From Cymbidium sinense (taxonomy: Eukaryota; Streptophyta; Magnoliopsida; Asparagales; Orchidaceae), in the NCBI GenBank assembly GCA_021442155.1, contig JAKCPB010001416.1, positions 1 through 64,000 on the forward strand: DNA of 64,000 nt. The letters are read 5' to 3'. The notes under the pieces were generated by a model. The model did no database searches, was not told the DNA's origin, and saw only the letters and a list, made by a program, of their open reading frames with translations. Shown here piece by piece: positions 12,203 through 22,061 of this stretch (its first letter is position 1; each line of letters begins with the position of its first letter). The translations under genes and the position numbers were made by a program.

Positions 12203-12488
12203 TAATATATTGGGTTGTATGTGTGTTTAGCTAACACTTGTCTTGTAAGTGTAGTTAGATTTACTTTTCCTATTTTTAATGTAATTTTGCATTAGAAATT
12301 AGGATTAGTGCTATGAGGGGATAAGGATGAGCATTGGCTAGAAGGCTTTATCTTGGGAGGCCATGTGATGCCTTTGAAGTGGAGCAAACCAAATCAAAGA
12401 AGGAGGAAGACACATGAATACATGAAGATTTGAAGACCCCCATAGCATTTATCATTTGTAAATTGCAAATTATTCTTTTATGTTGTTG

Positions 12489-12495
12489 TATAAGG
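12489..12495 (+). promoter_or_regulatory. Second TATA-like box of LTR B
   Basis: TATAAGG, preceded in B and E by a shared GAAGACCCCCATA word. Counterparts are 49,706-49,712 (minus, D) and 60,692-60,698 (E). It may be a TATA box or just another conserved LTR word. Confidence 0.3.
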
Positions 12496-13918
12496 TCATA
12501 CCCATTTTTCTTTGGGTTGACACAACCAAGATTTGTTATTCTTTTACATTAACAATAAAAATTGTTTGATGTTGTGTTTAAAGTGCACAATTAAGATGGC
12601 ATGCTTTTCTTAGTTTCTTTATATGTTTGATGTTTGAATGTGTGGCCTTGAATGCATTAGCTCTTAGAAAAAAATAACCTTTCTACCCAACTACAACTCA
12701 TAACTAAAGTTTTAAATAATTCATAACCTTACATAAAGCCTAGGACATAAATCAAGATAATTAAAAGATTTAGCAACCCCTTATTGAATGTTGAATGGCC
12801 AACAACATGCACATCATATTATTTCACTTGAAAATAAGGGATTTCCATCCTTGCATGATAGGAGAATGCTTGACTTGTGAGGGCATCCTTTGTGTTGAAA
12901 ACACCCTTTCTTGTGATTTAGCCAACAACCTTATTTCATCATGCATGCATCATCAAAACCCAAAGCCTTTATCAAAATGAAGTGTCAAAATAAATAAAAT
13001 TTGAAAAGATTTTGCACTAGACTAAGTCATATGCTCATACCACTCATGCTCTAGTCTCTGGGAGTGGGTTTAAGGACTTTAGTTTCTAATTAAACAACAA
13101 CCTAACTAATCTTGCAAATCATATGATCAAAATTCATGGATTCAAAGCAGTGTTTAGCTGTCTCATAAGTCTAGTAGTCAGGCAGTTTATTCTCTTTTAC
13201 AGAGTTAAACCATATGCCCAATTTTGCTTAGATTTAGGCCACGCTTTGGCTTATGCTAAAGCTCCCTAGATTTAGGATCCAAGGTGGCTATTTATTTTGG
13301 GCTACAAGCATAAATCCTCACCTCTTAGGCATCTCCACAATCTTGTATTATTGGATTATAAGTCCTAGCTTTCTAATGAAATGTCAACTTTAACAAAATT
13401 GAACTTCTCTTCAATTTCAAAATTATAAAGCCCAATTATAGATAGGTTGAAATGCTCACTAGGTTTCCTAGTATCAAGAGCATTCCCTACTTATTTCTTT
13501 GGCTTCATAATAAGTCTTCTCCTTGAGTTTTCCCACTTGATTTTCCAATACAACTAATCCTCTGATAGTCTAGCCTTCAAATCTTTGGAGACTTTAATTG
13601 CTACTTTAATCAAGAGTATTCTTAAGGGATTTACATCCCTTAGGATGTAATTAACTATGGAGGCTTGCCTCCATAGGGAACTTAATGAACTCGGCTTAAT
13701 ATAAATACTACTTTACTTTTTCATGTAAAGCAGGAGAAAGATCTCTGGTACAATCAAAGACCCATCACACCTTAGAGTCTTTATTAGGTGATTAGGTCCA
13801 TTATAGGGTGATAATTTCTATCTTTTGAGATAGTGCATCTTTCCTTAATGTCATACCCGATCATTTCAATAAGTATCCCCTAAGATCTGTGTGGTGTCCA
13901 ACATCTCAAAAATAAACA

Positions 13919-14337
13919 CCACACACACTAAACTTTTTGAGAGATAAGTGACAACATAGATCCAAAATGACCATGCATAGAGCAAATCAAAAATCCTAGA
14001 TAACTAGAATTTTCTCTATTGTAAATACATAGTTCCATAAGCATCAGATCGAATTGGCCATTCTTTAGTTTCTCGAGTTCCCATAAGAACCTCCCCGGCC
14101 TCTCGAGTAGCGAGATCCACCATTATATCCTTGATCTCTCCCTCCACCACCATCATGGCTATAACCTATATCATTCCTCTTGCTTCCATAACCACCGCTG
14201 CTCTGACCACCACCTCCATATCCACTAGTACATTTAGATCCCCCACCACCACTGCAATAACCACCTTCCACTCTTCATCCACCAAATCTAGACGAGCCGG
14301 TTGATGATGTTCTACCATCAAGGTTCTACCCATTCTT
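13919..14337 (-). pseudogene. Glycine-rich RNA-binding protein, last exon + 3'UTR (copy 1)
   Basis: Reading on the minus strand from 14,337, the sequence starts at an AG|AATGGG splice-acceptor-like point. It reads NLDGRT (end of an RRM, where plant glycine-rich RNA-binding proteins have NGxNLDGR) and then a Gly/Tyr/Ser/Arg tail (GGYCSGGGGSK, GGYGSKRND, YNGGSRYSRGRGG), with a stop near 14,065. Stops interrupt the RRM/tail junction (for example in FGG*RVEGG). The 3'UTR (14,050 down to about 13,925) matches the other copies and is cut by the end of LTR B, so element A/B inserted into this UTR. The RNP2/RNP1 part of the RRM is absent. Such proteins bind RNA in nucleus and cytoplasm; this copy can do nothing as it stands. 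Confidence 0.75.
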
Positions 14338-14635
14338 AGTTTAGGTTTATTAGTTAGGTTTAGGTTTATTTTTAATTTATTTTTACTTTAGTTTAGGTTT
14401 AGGGTTTAGGTTTAGGTTTAGGGTTTGTTTAGGTTTAGGGTTTAGGGTTTGGGGTTTGGGGTCTTGGGTTTTGTGTTTTGTTTTTTAGGGTTTAGGGTTT
14501 AAGGTTAGGGTTTAAGGTTTAGGGTTTAGAGTTTAATGTTTAAGCTTTAGATTTTAGGATTAGCTTAGGGTTTAGGGTTTACATTTTAGGGTTTAGGTTT
14601 TTAGGGTTTGGGGTTATTTAGGGTTTAGGGTTTTT
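14338..14635. repeat. Degenerate telomere-like (TTTAGGG)n array
   Basis: The + strand carries TTTAGGG, TTTAGG and TTTGGGG variants. It contains a canonical four-run G-quadruplex motif at 14,438-14,461 (G3, G3, G4, G4 with 3-4 nt loops). It touches the exon copy on the left and the LINE-like tail on the right. Confidence 0.85.
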
Positions 14636-16480
14636 TTGTGGGGAAGTTAGAATTTTATTACCATAAAAGGAAAAGATATAATGTCCTTAAAAGTGGTAAA
14701 GCTCTAAAATTCTATTACTCTCAAAGATAAAAAGAACCTAAAGAGCTAAACCCCCATCGAAGTACATTAAAAAAAGAAAAGAAAACAAAAGAGCAAATAC
14801 AACACCTAAAAAGCATAAGGGAAAAAGACACAGAGTAAGACTAAAGTAAATCTTGAAAATAGTAAAAGGATGTCAACAGCAGTTCCTGATTCCTTTGAGA
14901 AAGTAAGATAAGGAAGATCCACAACAATAGCACTTAGGATGACTGAGTAACAACCATTCCCACTATAAAGTTCCAACCTGTAAAAGAAATCTACAAAAAA
15001 CTACAAATGCAAAAGTCATAGCTAAAAAGGATAAAGGCAAAGAGAGGAAATGGAGAGAGTTGAGAATGAGAAGGCTCAGGCTTAATTAGGATTATCCCAA
15101 GGGGCAACAATACATTTGAGCATCCAAACTTCATAACGAAGGGTTACAATCATATGTAATGCTTCCAACCAGAGAGAAGAGGTGAATAACATCAAAGTCA
15201 TCATAGCCAGCATACCTGATACAAGCAAAAATGCAAGGTCAGTAGTCCATAGAGTTCTAGATCCTGCAGCATTAAACAAAAGGCAATCGGTCAGCAACCA
15301 GCTAGCAGCAAAACCACCAAACAAAAATAATAATAGACTAATCAAAATAACCCAGAGAGAGGCTAGAACAAAGTCAGAACACCAATAATAACCATCATCC
15401 AAATGCCCATCCAAGCTCCAAACCTGGGAAAACCAGAACTAGCCATCAGTAAACACTAGACCCATGCCATCAAATAGAGAAATAACCAATAAAACCAAGA
15501 TAAGAGCCCTAAAGCAAAAGTCCCAACAAAAATACCAAGCCAAACTAGGGAGCAAAACCAAAATGACAAAATACTCAAAAAATGAAACCATCAATGAAGG
15601 AAACATAAGTTATAAGTGTAAATCACTAAGATAAAATAACCACACAAAAGGTGGCCAAAGGCAGCCACCAACCACCAAAAGAGTCAACAAAGGTTCGGCC
15701 AACACAAGAAAAGGCTCTAACAAATTATCAAAGAAGAATGAAAAGACCAACAAGAAAAAAAAATCAACCAACCAAGATTCCAAGGACAACTAAAAGTCCT
15801 CTAACTAAACCAGCTAAGTAAAATAGTTGTAATGCAACCACCATAGAATAGCCCATCATAAGTAACCAACAAAGGAGGCATCCCCAACAGTCAAGGAAAA
15901 GTAGAAAACCAATAAAGAATCACACAACAGAGGTCCAAAAGAAGCAAAACCACCATAGAAAGGCAACAACAACAACTAGCTAGGACCAGCCAAAATACAA
16001 ACTTCCCTAATAATAAGGACTAACCAGACAAGAAGCATAATAATAGCATAAAATGTGCTACAAAAAATGCACCCAAGAGAGGCTAATCCCAGGAGAATTA
16101 CTAAACAAAAAACCAAGGAAAAAGAAGGATCTAGCAACAAACAATAAGGAACTGGGTGGCAACCCCCAAAAAAGTAAATAGGAAATTCTCCAAAAGAAGG
16201 CTCAGAATGGCAACAACCAACAATACTTCCCATTAGAAAGGCCACCCATTCATCCATCAAAAGTAATTTGAGTTCAAGAGGAGAGCTAACAAACCAACCA
16301 ATGCAAAATAGAATAAAGCTAGAAAATAATCTCATCCACTAGCAACCAGTAATAATGTAGAGAGACAGCCACCAGTAAAACCAAGCCTATCGAGGCTCAA
16401 AAGATAGAACCACTGTGTAGAACCACCTGCCAACCCAAAGTAAAGGTCAAAACATAACCCACCAAGCCAAAAAGTGAAAA
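14636..16480 (-). mobile_element. Probable 5'-truncated LINE 3' end
   Basis: Not array-like, and bounded on both sides by array. Read on the minus strand it is T-rich and G-rich, and it ends with a UTR-like stretch containing GGGGGTTTAGCTCTTTAGG and TATGGTAATAAAATTCTAAC. A short A run then meets the CCCTAAA repeats. That is how an L1-type element would end after insertion into a T-rich target. I see no reverse transcriptase motif, and the hydrophobic open frames (16,335-15,976 and 15,414-15,082) resemble no known protein. The assignment rests on tail shape and boundaries only. It could instead be another dispersed repeat or a transcript copy. Confidence 0.4.
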
Positions 16481-17635
16481 TAATAAGGTTTAGGTTTCTG
16501 GTATTTGGGATTTGTGGGTTTATGACTTAGGTTTAGTTTTAGTTTAGGTTGTGGTTTAGGTGGGGGTGGGCCTAGGGTTTAGTGGTTTAAGTGTGAGGGG
16601 GGTGAGTTTCTGATAGTGGCTAGTAGTTAGTTGGGGTTTTAGCCTAGTGGTTTAGTTTTTTTGGTTTAAGGCCTAAGATCAGTGGTTTGGTAGGTTGGTT
16701 TTTTAGTTTAGTAGGCCTGGGGCCAGTTTGGTCATTTTAGTTAGTTTTTTAAAATCAAACAAACCCAGGTCATTTATATTCATTATTTATTTATTTAGTC
16801 CATTTATTTTTATTTTTATTTTATATTTTTTAGTTTAAATTATTAGGTATTTATTTTATTAGTATATTTAGTTTTAAGTAGTTTAGGTTTAGGATTTATT
16901 TAGTTTAGTTTATTTTATTTTATTTAGGTTTAGGTTTTATTTTTATTTTAGGTTAGGTTTAGGTTTTTATTTTGATTTTTTAGGTTTAGGTTTTACATTT
17001 TTATTTTAAGGTTTATTTTTAGATTTTATTTTTTAGTTTGGGTTTAGGTTTATTTTTCATTTATTTTATTTAATTTAGGGTTTAGGTTTAGTTTATTAGC
17101 TTATTTTTATTTTATTTATTTAGTTTAGGCTTAGGTTTATTTTATTTTATATTTTAGGTTTTATTTTTATTTTATTTAGGTTTATTTTTTTTAGGTTTTA
17201 TTAATTTTTCTTTATTTTATTTTAATTTTATTTTATTTTATTTAGTTTAGTTTTATTTATTTAGATTATTTATTTTAAGTTTATTATATATATTTAGGTT
17301 ATTTTTTATTAGTTTAGTTTAAATTTTATTTTAATTTAATTTAGGTTTAGGTTTTAGTTTTAGTTTTTTATTTTATTTTATTTTATTTTTTATTTTATTT
17401 TAAGTTTTTTTTATTTATTTTATTTATATGATTCATTTATTTTAGTTTATTTTGGGTTTAGGGTTTGTGGGTTTAGGTTTAGGTTTAGAGTTTAGGTTTT
17501 GGGTTTGGGGTTTAGTTTAGGGTTTTAGGTTTGGGTTTTAGGTTTTAAGTTTTGGTTTTGGGTTTTGGGTTTAAGTTTTAGGTTTAGGGTTTAGGTTTTA
17601 GTTTAGGGTTTAGGGTTTTTGATTTTTTTTAAAAA
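16481..17635. repeat. Telomere-like / TTTTATTTTA array
   Basis: Starts and ends with TTTAGGG-type units (16,481-16,740 and 17,450-17,620). The middle (16,780-17,450) is TTTATTTTA with scattered TTTAGG. The + strand has almost no C. No gene. Confidence 0.85.
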
Positions 17636-18101
17636 TGAACAAATTTAGATTCAACATTTCTTCTTTTTGATTTCATCAACCAAGTAACCCACCAAGTTTT
17701 CTAAGACACAAGCGATAAAATAAATAAAAAATGAGCATGTATAGAGCAAATAAAAAATCCTAGATAACTTAAACCATCTCTACTATAGTTCCATAAGTAG
17801 TAAATCGATTGAACATTCTTAGTTTCTCCAGTTTATCAACTACCTGGTTCTCAGTAACTGGATCCACCATTATATCCCCAATCTCTCCTCGCCACCACCA
17901 TGGTTGTAACCTCCGTCGCTCCTCCCACCTCCATAACCACCACTGTTGCGACCACCACCTCCATATCCACCAGCACCTCCAGATCTCCCACCACCACTAT
18001 GATAATCACTACCTCTGCCTTCACCTCCACCGCCAAATCTAGGCTGAGCCTAGTTGACATTGATGTTCTTACTGTCAAGGTTTTTCCCATTCTTAGGGTT
18101 T
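17636..18101 (-). pseudogene. Glycine-rich RNA-binding protein, last exon + 3'UTR (copy 2, best kept)
   Basis: On the minus strand from 18,101, after CTAAG|AATGGG, the text reads NGKNLDSKNINVN, a stop, then AQPRFGGGGEGRGS. This is the end of an RRM (family form NGxxLDGRxIxVNxAQ) followed by a Gly-rich tail with YHSGGGRSGG, GGYGGGGRNSGG and GGGRSDGGYNHGGG. A frameshift near 17,890 moves the last part to another frame. The 3'UTR down to about 17,640 shares words with copies 1, 3, 4 and 5 (TAGTTATCTAGGATTTTTTA, AAAACTTGGTG, TTGATGAAATCAAAAAGA, ATGTTGAATCTAAATTTGTTC). It ends in an A-rich run that passes straight into CCCTAAA repeats. The first part of the RRM is missing and array lies in its place. 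Confidence 0.85.
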
Positions 18102-18187
18102 AGGTTTATTAGGTTTTAGGGTTTAAGTTTATTTTTTAATTTATTTAGTTACTTTAGGTTTAGGTTTACGGTTAGGGTTTGGGTTTA
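18102..18187. repeat. Short telomere-like array between exon copy 2 and pol
   Basis: TTAGGGTTTAGG..TTTATT units. It ends where protease sequence begins without any LTR between. Confidence 0.8.
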
Positions 18188-18483
18188 TTCTTTGCTTTGG
18201 ACACCATGGATACATGAAAATAACATAGTTCCATCCTCTCTACATCAATGTATGAAGTTCGTGAAAGGTGGGATCGTCTACTTTGTCAAAGGAGATCTCA
18301 TGCCATTTACAGTTCATGATGTCAGCATATATGAGGATGGAACTTACTACCTCCCTCAAAATCAACATGTCTATTCTTGCAAACTTGGCCAAAGTTTAAA
18401 AAAAAAAAAGAAAAAAGAAAAGAAAAAAAAAAAGAAAGAAAACAAGAAAAAGAAAAGAAAAGAGAAAATGAAAAAAAAATAAA
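18188..18483 (+). pseudogene. Protease C-terminal fragment with Lys-rich tail (pol copy 1)
   Basis: The frame reads PWIHENNIVPSSLHQCMKFV and then KGDLMPFTVHDVSIYED and YYLPQNQHVYS. This is the end of the aspartic protease of Tat-type elements (consensus LLGRPWIH..). The catalytic Asp half is absent: the fragment begins in the middle of protease, right against the array. From 18,398 an A/G-only tract codes almost only Lys and Glu, and the same tract follows protease in the second pol copy. It may be a linker between protease and RT, expanded by slippage. Confidence 0.8.
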
Positions 18484-19140
18484 AGGGAGAGAAAATAGAC
18501 TTCGAGGAGGAAGTGGAGCATGACATTTGATTCCACCTGTCATTACTCCATTCGATATATATGGACTATCGACCTCCATCAAGTAGGAAGAGGCCAATTT
18601 AGAGGCCCCTGGGGTGGAAAACCTCCTTATTGGCCACCCAATGAAGATATGTCCCAACTACTAGAGTAGACCTACTATCCATAGACTTAAAATCTCATTC
18701 ATAGATGTGGTTAGCACACCAGCCTCTTCTCAAGAGTAGATTCTGAGGTGACACTTGAGCCGATAGATGAAGTCTGGGCTCCAAAGTAAAGCATAAGTGT
18801 ATCCAAGTCTATATGTGAAATAGTTAGGCATTAGAATCTTATTTAACCCCACTTTCCTCTCAAAAAAGCGAGGGGTTATTAAGGTAAGTCATTCACTAGT
18901 GTGAACACTTGAGGTTCTTTAGCATCATCCTCAAGTCAAGAAGTTGTAAAACTTGAGAATGATTCATACAAAGATTTAATAGAATTACCTTTTGATTGGT
19001 ACTTACCTTGTGTTAATAATTTAGCAAATAAAGGATTAATCCCACATACTTGGTCAAAGCATAGGTCAACCTACTCCAAAAGAATATGGAAGAACAAATG
19101 CAAAAGCTCTCAATGAAGAGTAATTGGGATTCTATAAAGG
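18484..19140 (+). pseudogene. Protease-RT linker, broken (pol copy 1)
   Basis: Aligns with 30,516-31,150 of pol copy 2, with words such as CACTTGAGC, AAGCATAAGTGTATCCAAGT and TCAAGTCAAGAAGTTG. Many stops in all frames. The linker has no catalytic motif in this family. Confidence 0.6.
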
Positions 19141-19798
19141 TCCATGATGATACGACATTGATATCATCAATCATTTGAAATTTGATGGGTTATTTTCAAA
19201 TCATATTAACTCATATGAGGAGATGTGCTTAAAAACTTCAAATAATCCAGATAATTTTGAAGTCAAAGATGCACTGCCAGAGTTCAAGGAAGAGATCAAG
19301 TCAACCATCGATGAGCTCAAGAAAATTAAATTAGGAACTGAAGAAGATCCACACCCTACATACATCAATTCTTTATTGAATGAAATTGAAAATGATGACT
19401 TAGTTAGGCTATTGACTGAGTTTAAGGATAACTTTGCATGGAGTTATGAAGAGATGCCTCAGCTCCTAATGCAAGTGGTCCATAAACTAGTAATTTACGC
19501 TAACCCTATCAAGCAATTCTTACGCATTGATTCTCTGGTCAAAGAAAGAACCATTTTTGACTTGAGAGTAGTTTTGAATAAGATAATTTTTCCTAAAATG
19601 AAATGAACCCCCCAAGTGTGCATTCAAGTATTTGGGGAAATTTTATTATCCAACACCATGGAATCGAAATCAATCTGGAGAAGATCAAGGCAATATTAGA
19701 AATGTCACCCATTAAATGTTTAACTAAACTCAGATCATTCCAAGGGTGGTTGGAAAATCTAAGATGCTTTATATCCAACCTATCAAGAAGATGTTAGC
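19141..19798 (+). pseudogene. Reverse transcriptase with core deleted (pol copy 1)
   Basis: Residues from 19,175 to 19,540 give the RT lead-in of Tat elements: IDELKKIKLGTEEDPHPTYI, then LLTEFKDNFAWSYEEMPQL and NPIKQFLR. After this the text skips to FDLRVVLN (19,555), which in pol copy 2 lies after YVDD. About 430 bp holding the RT fingers and palm, and the catalytic YVDD, are gone. From 19,655 the downstream RT part continues: HGIEINLEKIKAILEMSPIK, then LRSFQGWLENLRCFI. It has small frame breaks and cannot make an active enzyme. Copy 2 (31,915-31,926) supplies the missing motif. Confidence 0.85.
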
Positions 19799-20246
19799 CA
19801 TTCTCAGCACTTGTCAAAAGGACATCAAGTTTGGGGATGACTGTGAGCATGCCTTTGAAGACATCTAGCATTACTGATGACATCACGGATCTAGTAGCCC
19901 CATCTCGAAACAAGCCTCATACTTTACATCAAGGATGACTCCCTTGGTGCTTGTTGGCCCAAGCCATTGATGAAGGGAAGAAAAATGCAGTCTACTACTT
20001 CAATTATCATATAATCCCTGCAGAGGCTAATTATCCACCCATTGAGATACAGGTCCTAGCTTTAATCTTTACATCCTAAAAGCTACAACACTACATGATT
20101 TCTCATAAGGCAAACTTGATCTCTTGGATCAATCCATTACAATATCTCATGACATGGTTGATGCTATCTAGATGGCACAATGATTTATTAGCAAAGACAC
20201 CCACTTCGCTAACTCTTCAAGTGATGATCACCCTGATGAATAAATC
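19799..20246 (+). pseudogene. First RNase H domain (pol copy 1)
   Basis: Reads KNAVYYFNYHIIPAEANYPP, then LALIFTS, a stop, KLQHYMISHKANLIS, and INPLQYLMTW. This is the Ty3/gypsy RNase H pattern YY.S..L..AE.NY...E..CLAL..A...LRHY. In an active element it degrades the RNA of the RNA:DNA hybrid. Stops (for example near 19,938 and 20,080) disable it. Confidence 0.8.
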
Positions 20247-20700
20247 ATGAACCTAGGGGATACAAGAATTTACTATTGGGAGATGTACTTTGATGGTGCA
20301 GCTTCCTCTCAAAGAGGAGAAGAACCACAATCTACTATTTCAGTAAAGGTAGGGGATAGGAATAGTTCTCTCAACTCTGGACTTGGATGTGATGAGATTA
20401 TCATATCATCTATCCAATCCTTGCACCAACAACGAAGACAAATATGAGTCTCTGATCGGTCTGGAGTTAGCCATTACTCTAAGCATCTAGAACATCAACA
20501 TCTTCAGGGATTCTTAGCTAGTTATCAACCAAATCCTTGGGTCCTATAAGGTTATAAAGCCCAAGCTTCATCACTATCACAAGTACAACATTGGTTATTG
20601 GCCCAAATCTTAGAGGTTACAATTTATAAGATTCCTTGAAGAGAGAATTCCATAGCATTTGCTTTAGCCAAGCTTGCCAAGGAGTTGGCATGTCCGAAGG
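20247..20700 (+). pseudogene. Second (archaeal-like) RNase H domain, aRH (pol copy 1)
   Basis: Begins EMYFDGAASSQRGEE with the first catalytic Asp at 20,292-20,294. It continues with NNEDKYESLIGLELA (second acidic residue), then DS*LVINQILGSYKVIKPKL and AKLAKELACPKDE. A second RNase H between the first RNase H and integrase is the mark of the Tat lineage (Ogre, Retand and relatives) among plant Ty3/gypsy elements. Frames change twice and there is at least one stop. Confidence 0.85.
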
Positions 20701-20975
20701 ATGAGTTCATATCAATAAATGTCCAAAATAGACAAGTCTTATTTCTTATTTATATTGAACTCATAAAAAAGTACTCTCTTAAAGGGGTTGTTTCCATTTC
20801 CAAGAAGGATGAGGAGTTAGATTAGAGGCAACCATTCATGGATTACCTAAATAAAGGAAAACTACCTCAAGAGAAGTCCCAAGCCCATCAGATGAAGCAA
20901 AAAGCTCATTTCTATGCTCTTATAGATGGTTTCTTATATCAATGGTCTTTTGATCATATGTGATTATGTTGTTTA
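20701..20975 (+). pseudogene. aRH-integrase linker (pol copy 1)
   Basis: Reads LDWRQPFMDYLNKGKLPQEK with small breaks, closely matching 33,067-33,330 in pol copy 2. The family has a similar DWR.P..DYL..G.LP segment ahead of integrase. Confidence 0.75.
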
Positions 20976-21620
20976 GACAAATACGAAGCTCGTAAGATTG
21001 TGACCAAGGTACACTCAGGATTATGTGAACCCAACCAATCTGATCCAAAGATGAAAGCCAAGATCGATCAGATACTACTAGAATCGATGATCAAAGATTG
21101 CATGGATACGCTGAGATGACACCAATGTCAAATACACGTAGTCCTTCCACACCCAACATTCTACATCCTACATTGGCCTCATGGCCGTTCGAGTGTTGGG
21201 GGTACTGACATAGTGGATTTGTTTGATCCTCCTTCTTCCAAAGGTCATCAGTTCATCTTAATTGCTACTGACTAATTTTTTAATTAGGAGAAGTTTATTC
21301 CACTCAGAGAGGTCATAGCTCAACATGTGCTCCAGTTTTGTTGGGATTGTATCATATATAGGTTTAGAATGCCTCGATAAATTATATCTGATAATGGTAT
21401 TGCATTCAAGAACAACGAGATCAATAACTTTTCCCAGAGACATAGCATAGAATGGAGATATTCTACCATCAACTACTCGAGGGAAAATGACTTAGTAGAA
21501 GCCTTTAACAAAACTCTCATCCAAATCAAGAATACACACACAATAATAGCGGCATGAGCATTTAGTTGAAGCCTTGTGGGCCTACCACATTATATATATA
21601 ACTCCAACTCGCCTATTTCT
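20976..21620 (+). pseudogene. Integrase: zinc finger and catalytic core (pol copy 1)
   Basis: The zinc-binding part reads CLDKYEARKIVTKVHSGLC, then HQCQIH near 21,125. The catalytic core has all three acidic residues in one frame: Asp in GGTDIVDLF (21,207-21,209), Asp in IISDNGIAF (21,390-21,392) and Glu in LVEAFNK (21,498-21,500). That gives D-60-D-35-E spacing, normal for Ty3/gypsy. Three stops lie between the first two Asp codons (near 21,273, 21,288 and 21,378). An intact enzyme inserts the cDNA into chromosomes; this one cannot be made. Pol copy 2 has lost this whole core. Confidence 0.88.
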
Positions 21621-22061
21621 TTGTCCTGTATAAGTCGTTCTACCATTAGTCCAACTCCCATTTGATAAGTGGGTACTAAGCTCACAATAAAACTGAATGT
21701 CAAGTTATGGTTAGAAGAGCTTGAAGGTTTGGAGGAGAGACGCCTATGGGCATGCTAAAACCTTGAGTTGTACAAAGCTAAAATGATTCAATCTCACAAC
21801 AAGTTGGTCCATTCTAGATCTTTTCAAGTAGGAGAGCTTATTTTAGTTCTAAGGAGAATGATTGTTGCCCGTCGTATAATGGGAGGCAAGTTTGAACCAA
21901 CTTGGGAAGGCCCTTTTTCCATAGAGAAGGCCTACCAAGGAGGATATTATGAGCCTATTAATCATAAGGGAGAGATCCCACTACTTCTAATCAACATGCT
22001 CTACTTAAAGAAATATTATAAAATTATGTTTGAAGTAATCATCAATGAAAATTCCATTTAA
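21621..22061 (+). pseudogene. Integrase C-terminal domain (pol copy 1)
   Basis: The open frame 21,768-22,061 reads YKAKMIQSHNKLVHSRSFQV, GELILVLRR, GGKFEPTWEGPFSI, AYQGGYYEP and NMLYLKKYY. It matches the beta-barrel end of Ty3/gypsy integrase (pattern F..GDLVL.. to KL.P.WEGPF.V). No chromodomain follows, as is usual for the Tat lineage. The frame ends in a normal-looking stop, probably the true end of pol. Confidence 0.85.

Larger units (their letters stand above)
6800..13918 (+). mobile_element. 3' LTR of element A/B, near full length (7.1 kb)
   Basis: Begins TGACCTCACT, as do LTR C (minus strand, 30,145) and LTR E (54,993), and ends AATAAACA, as do A and D. Sections in order: a region rich in TTGACC/GGTCAA words (about 7,380-8,060); a GC-richer domain with many GATC sites (8,890-9,060); AT-rich ATTAATT sequence (9,090-10,250); three sub-repeats starting near 10,754, 10,988 and 11,255; then the promoter-like part (12,060-12,600). 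All open frames inside are short, unrelated between copies and not believable as genes. Its 3' side joins the 3'UTR of a glycine-rich protein pseudogene, which marks the insertion site. Confidence 0.85.

Noticed and set aside
14065..14271. Intact small glycine-rich protein gene
   Set aside because: Only the tail of a longer protein: stops separate it from the RRM end, the rest of the RRM is missing, and four more broken copies exist.
15082..16335. Hydrophobic open frames as membrane proteins
   Set aside because: T-rich minus strand of the probable LINE 3' end; no known motif and no support from codon pattern.
18192..18482. Lysine-rich protein gene
   Set aside because: It is the protease fragment of pol copy 1 running into a purine-only tract; no start of its own.
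21186..21600. Functional integrase gene
   Set aside because: Catalytic residues are present in register, but three stops lie within the core and the surrounding pol is broken.
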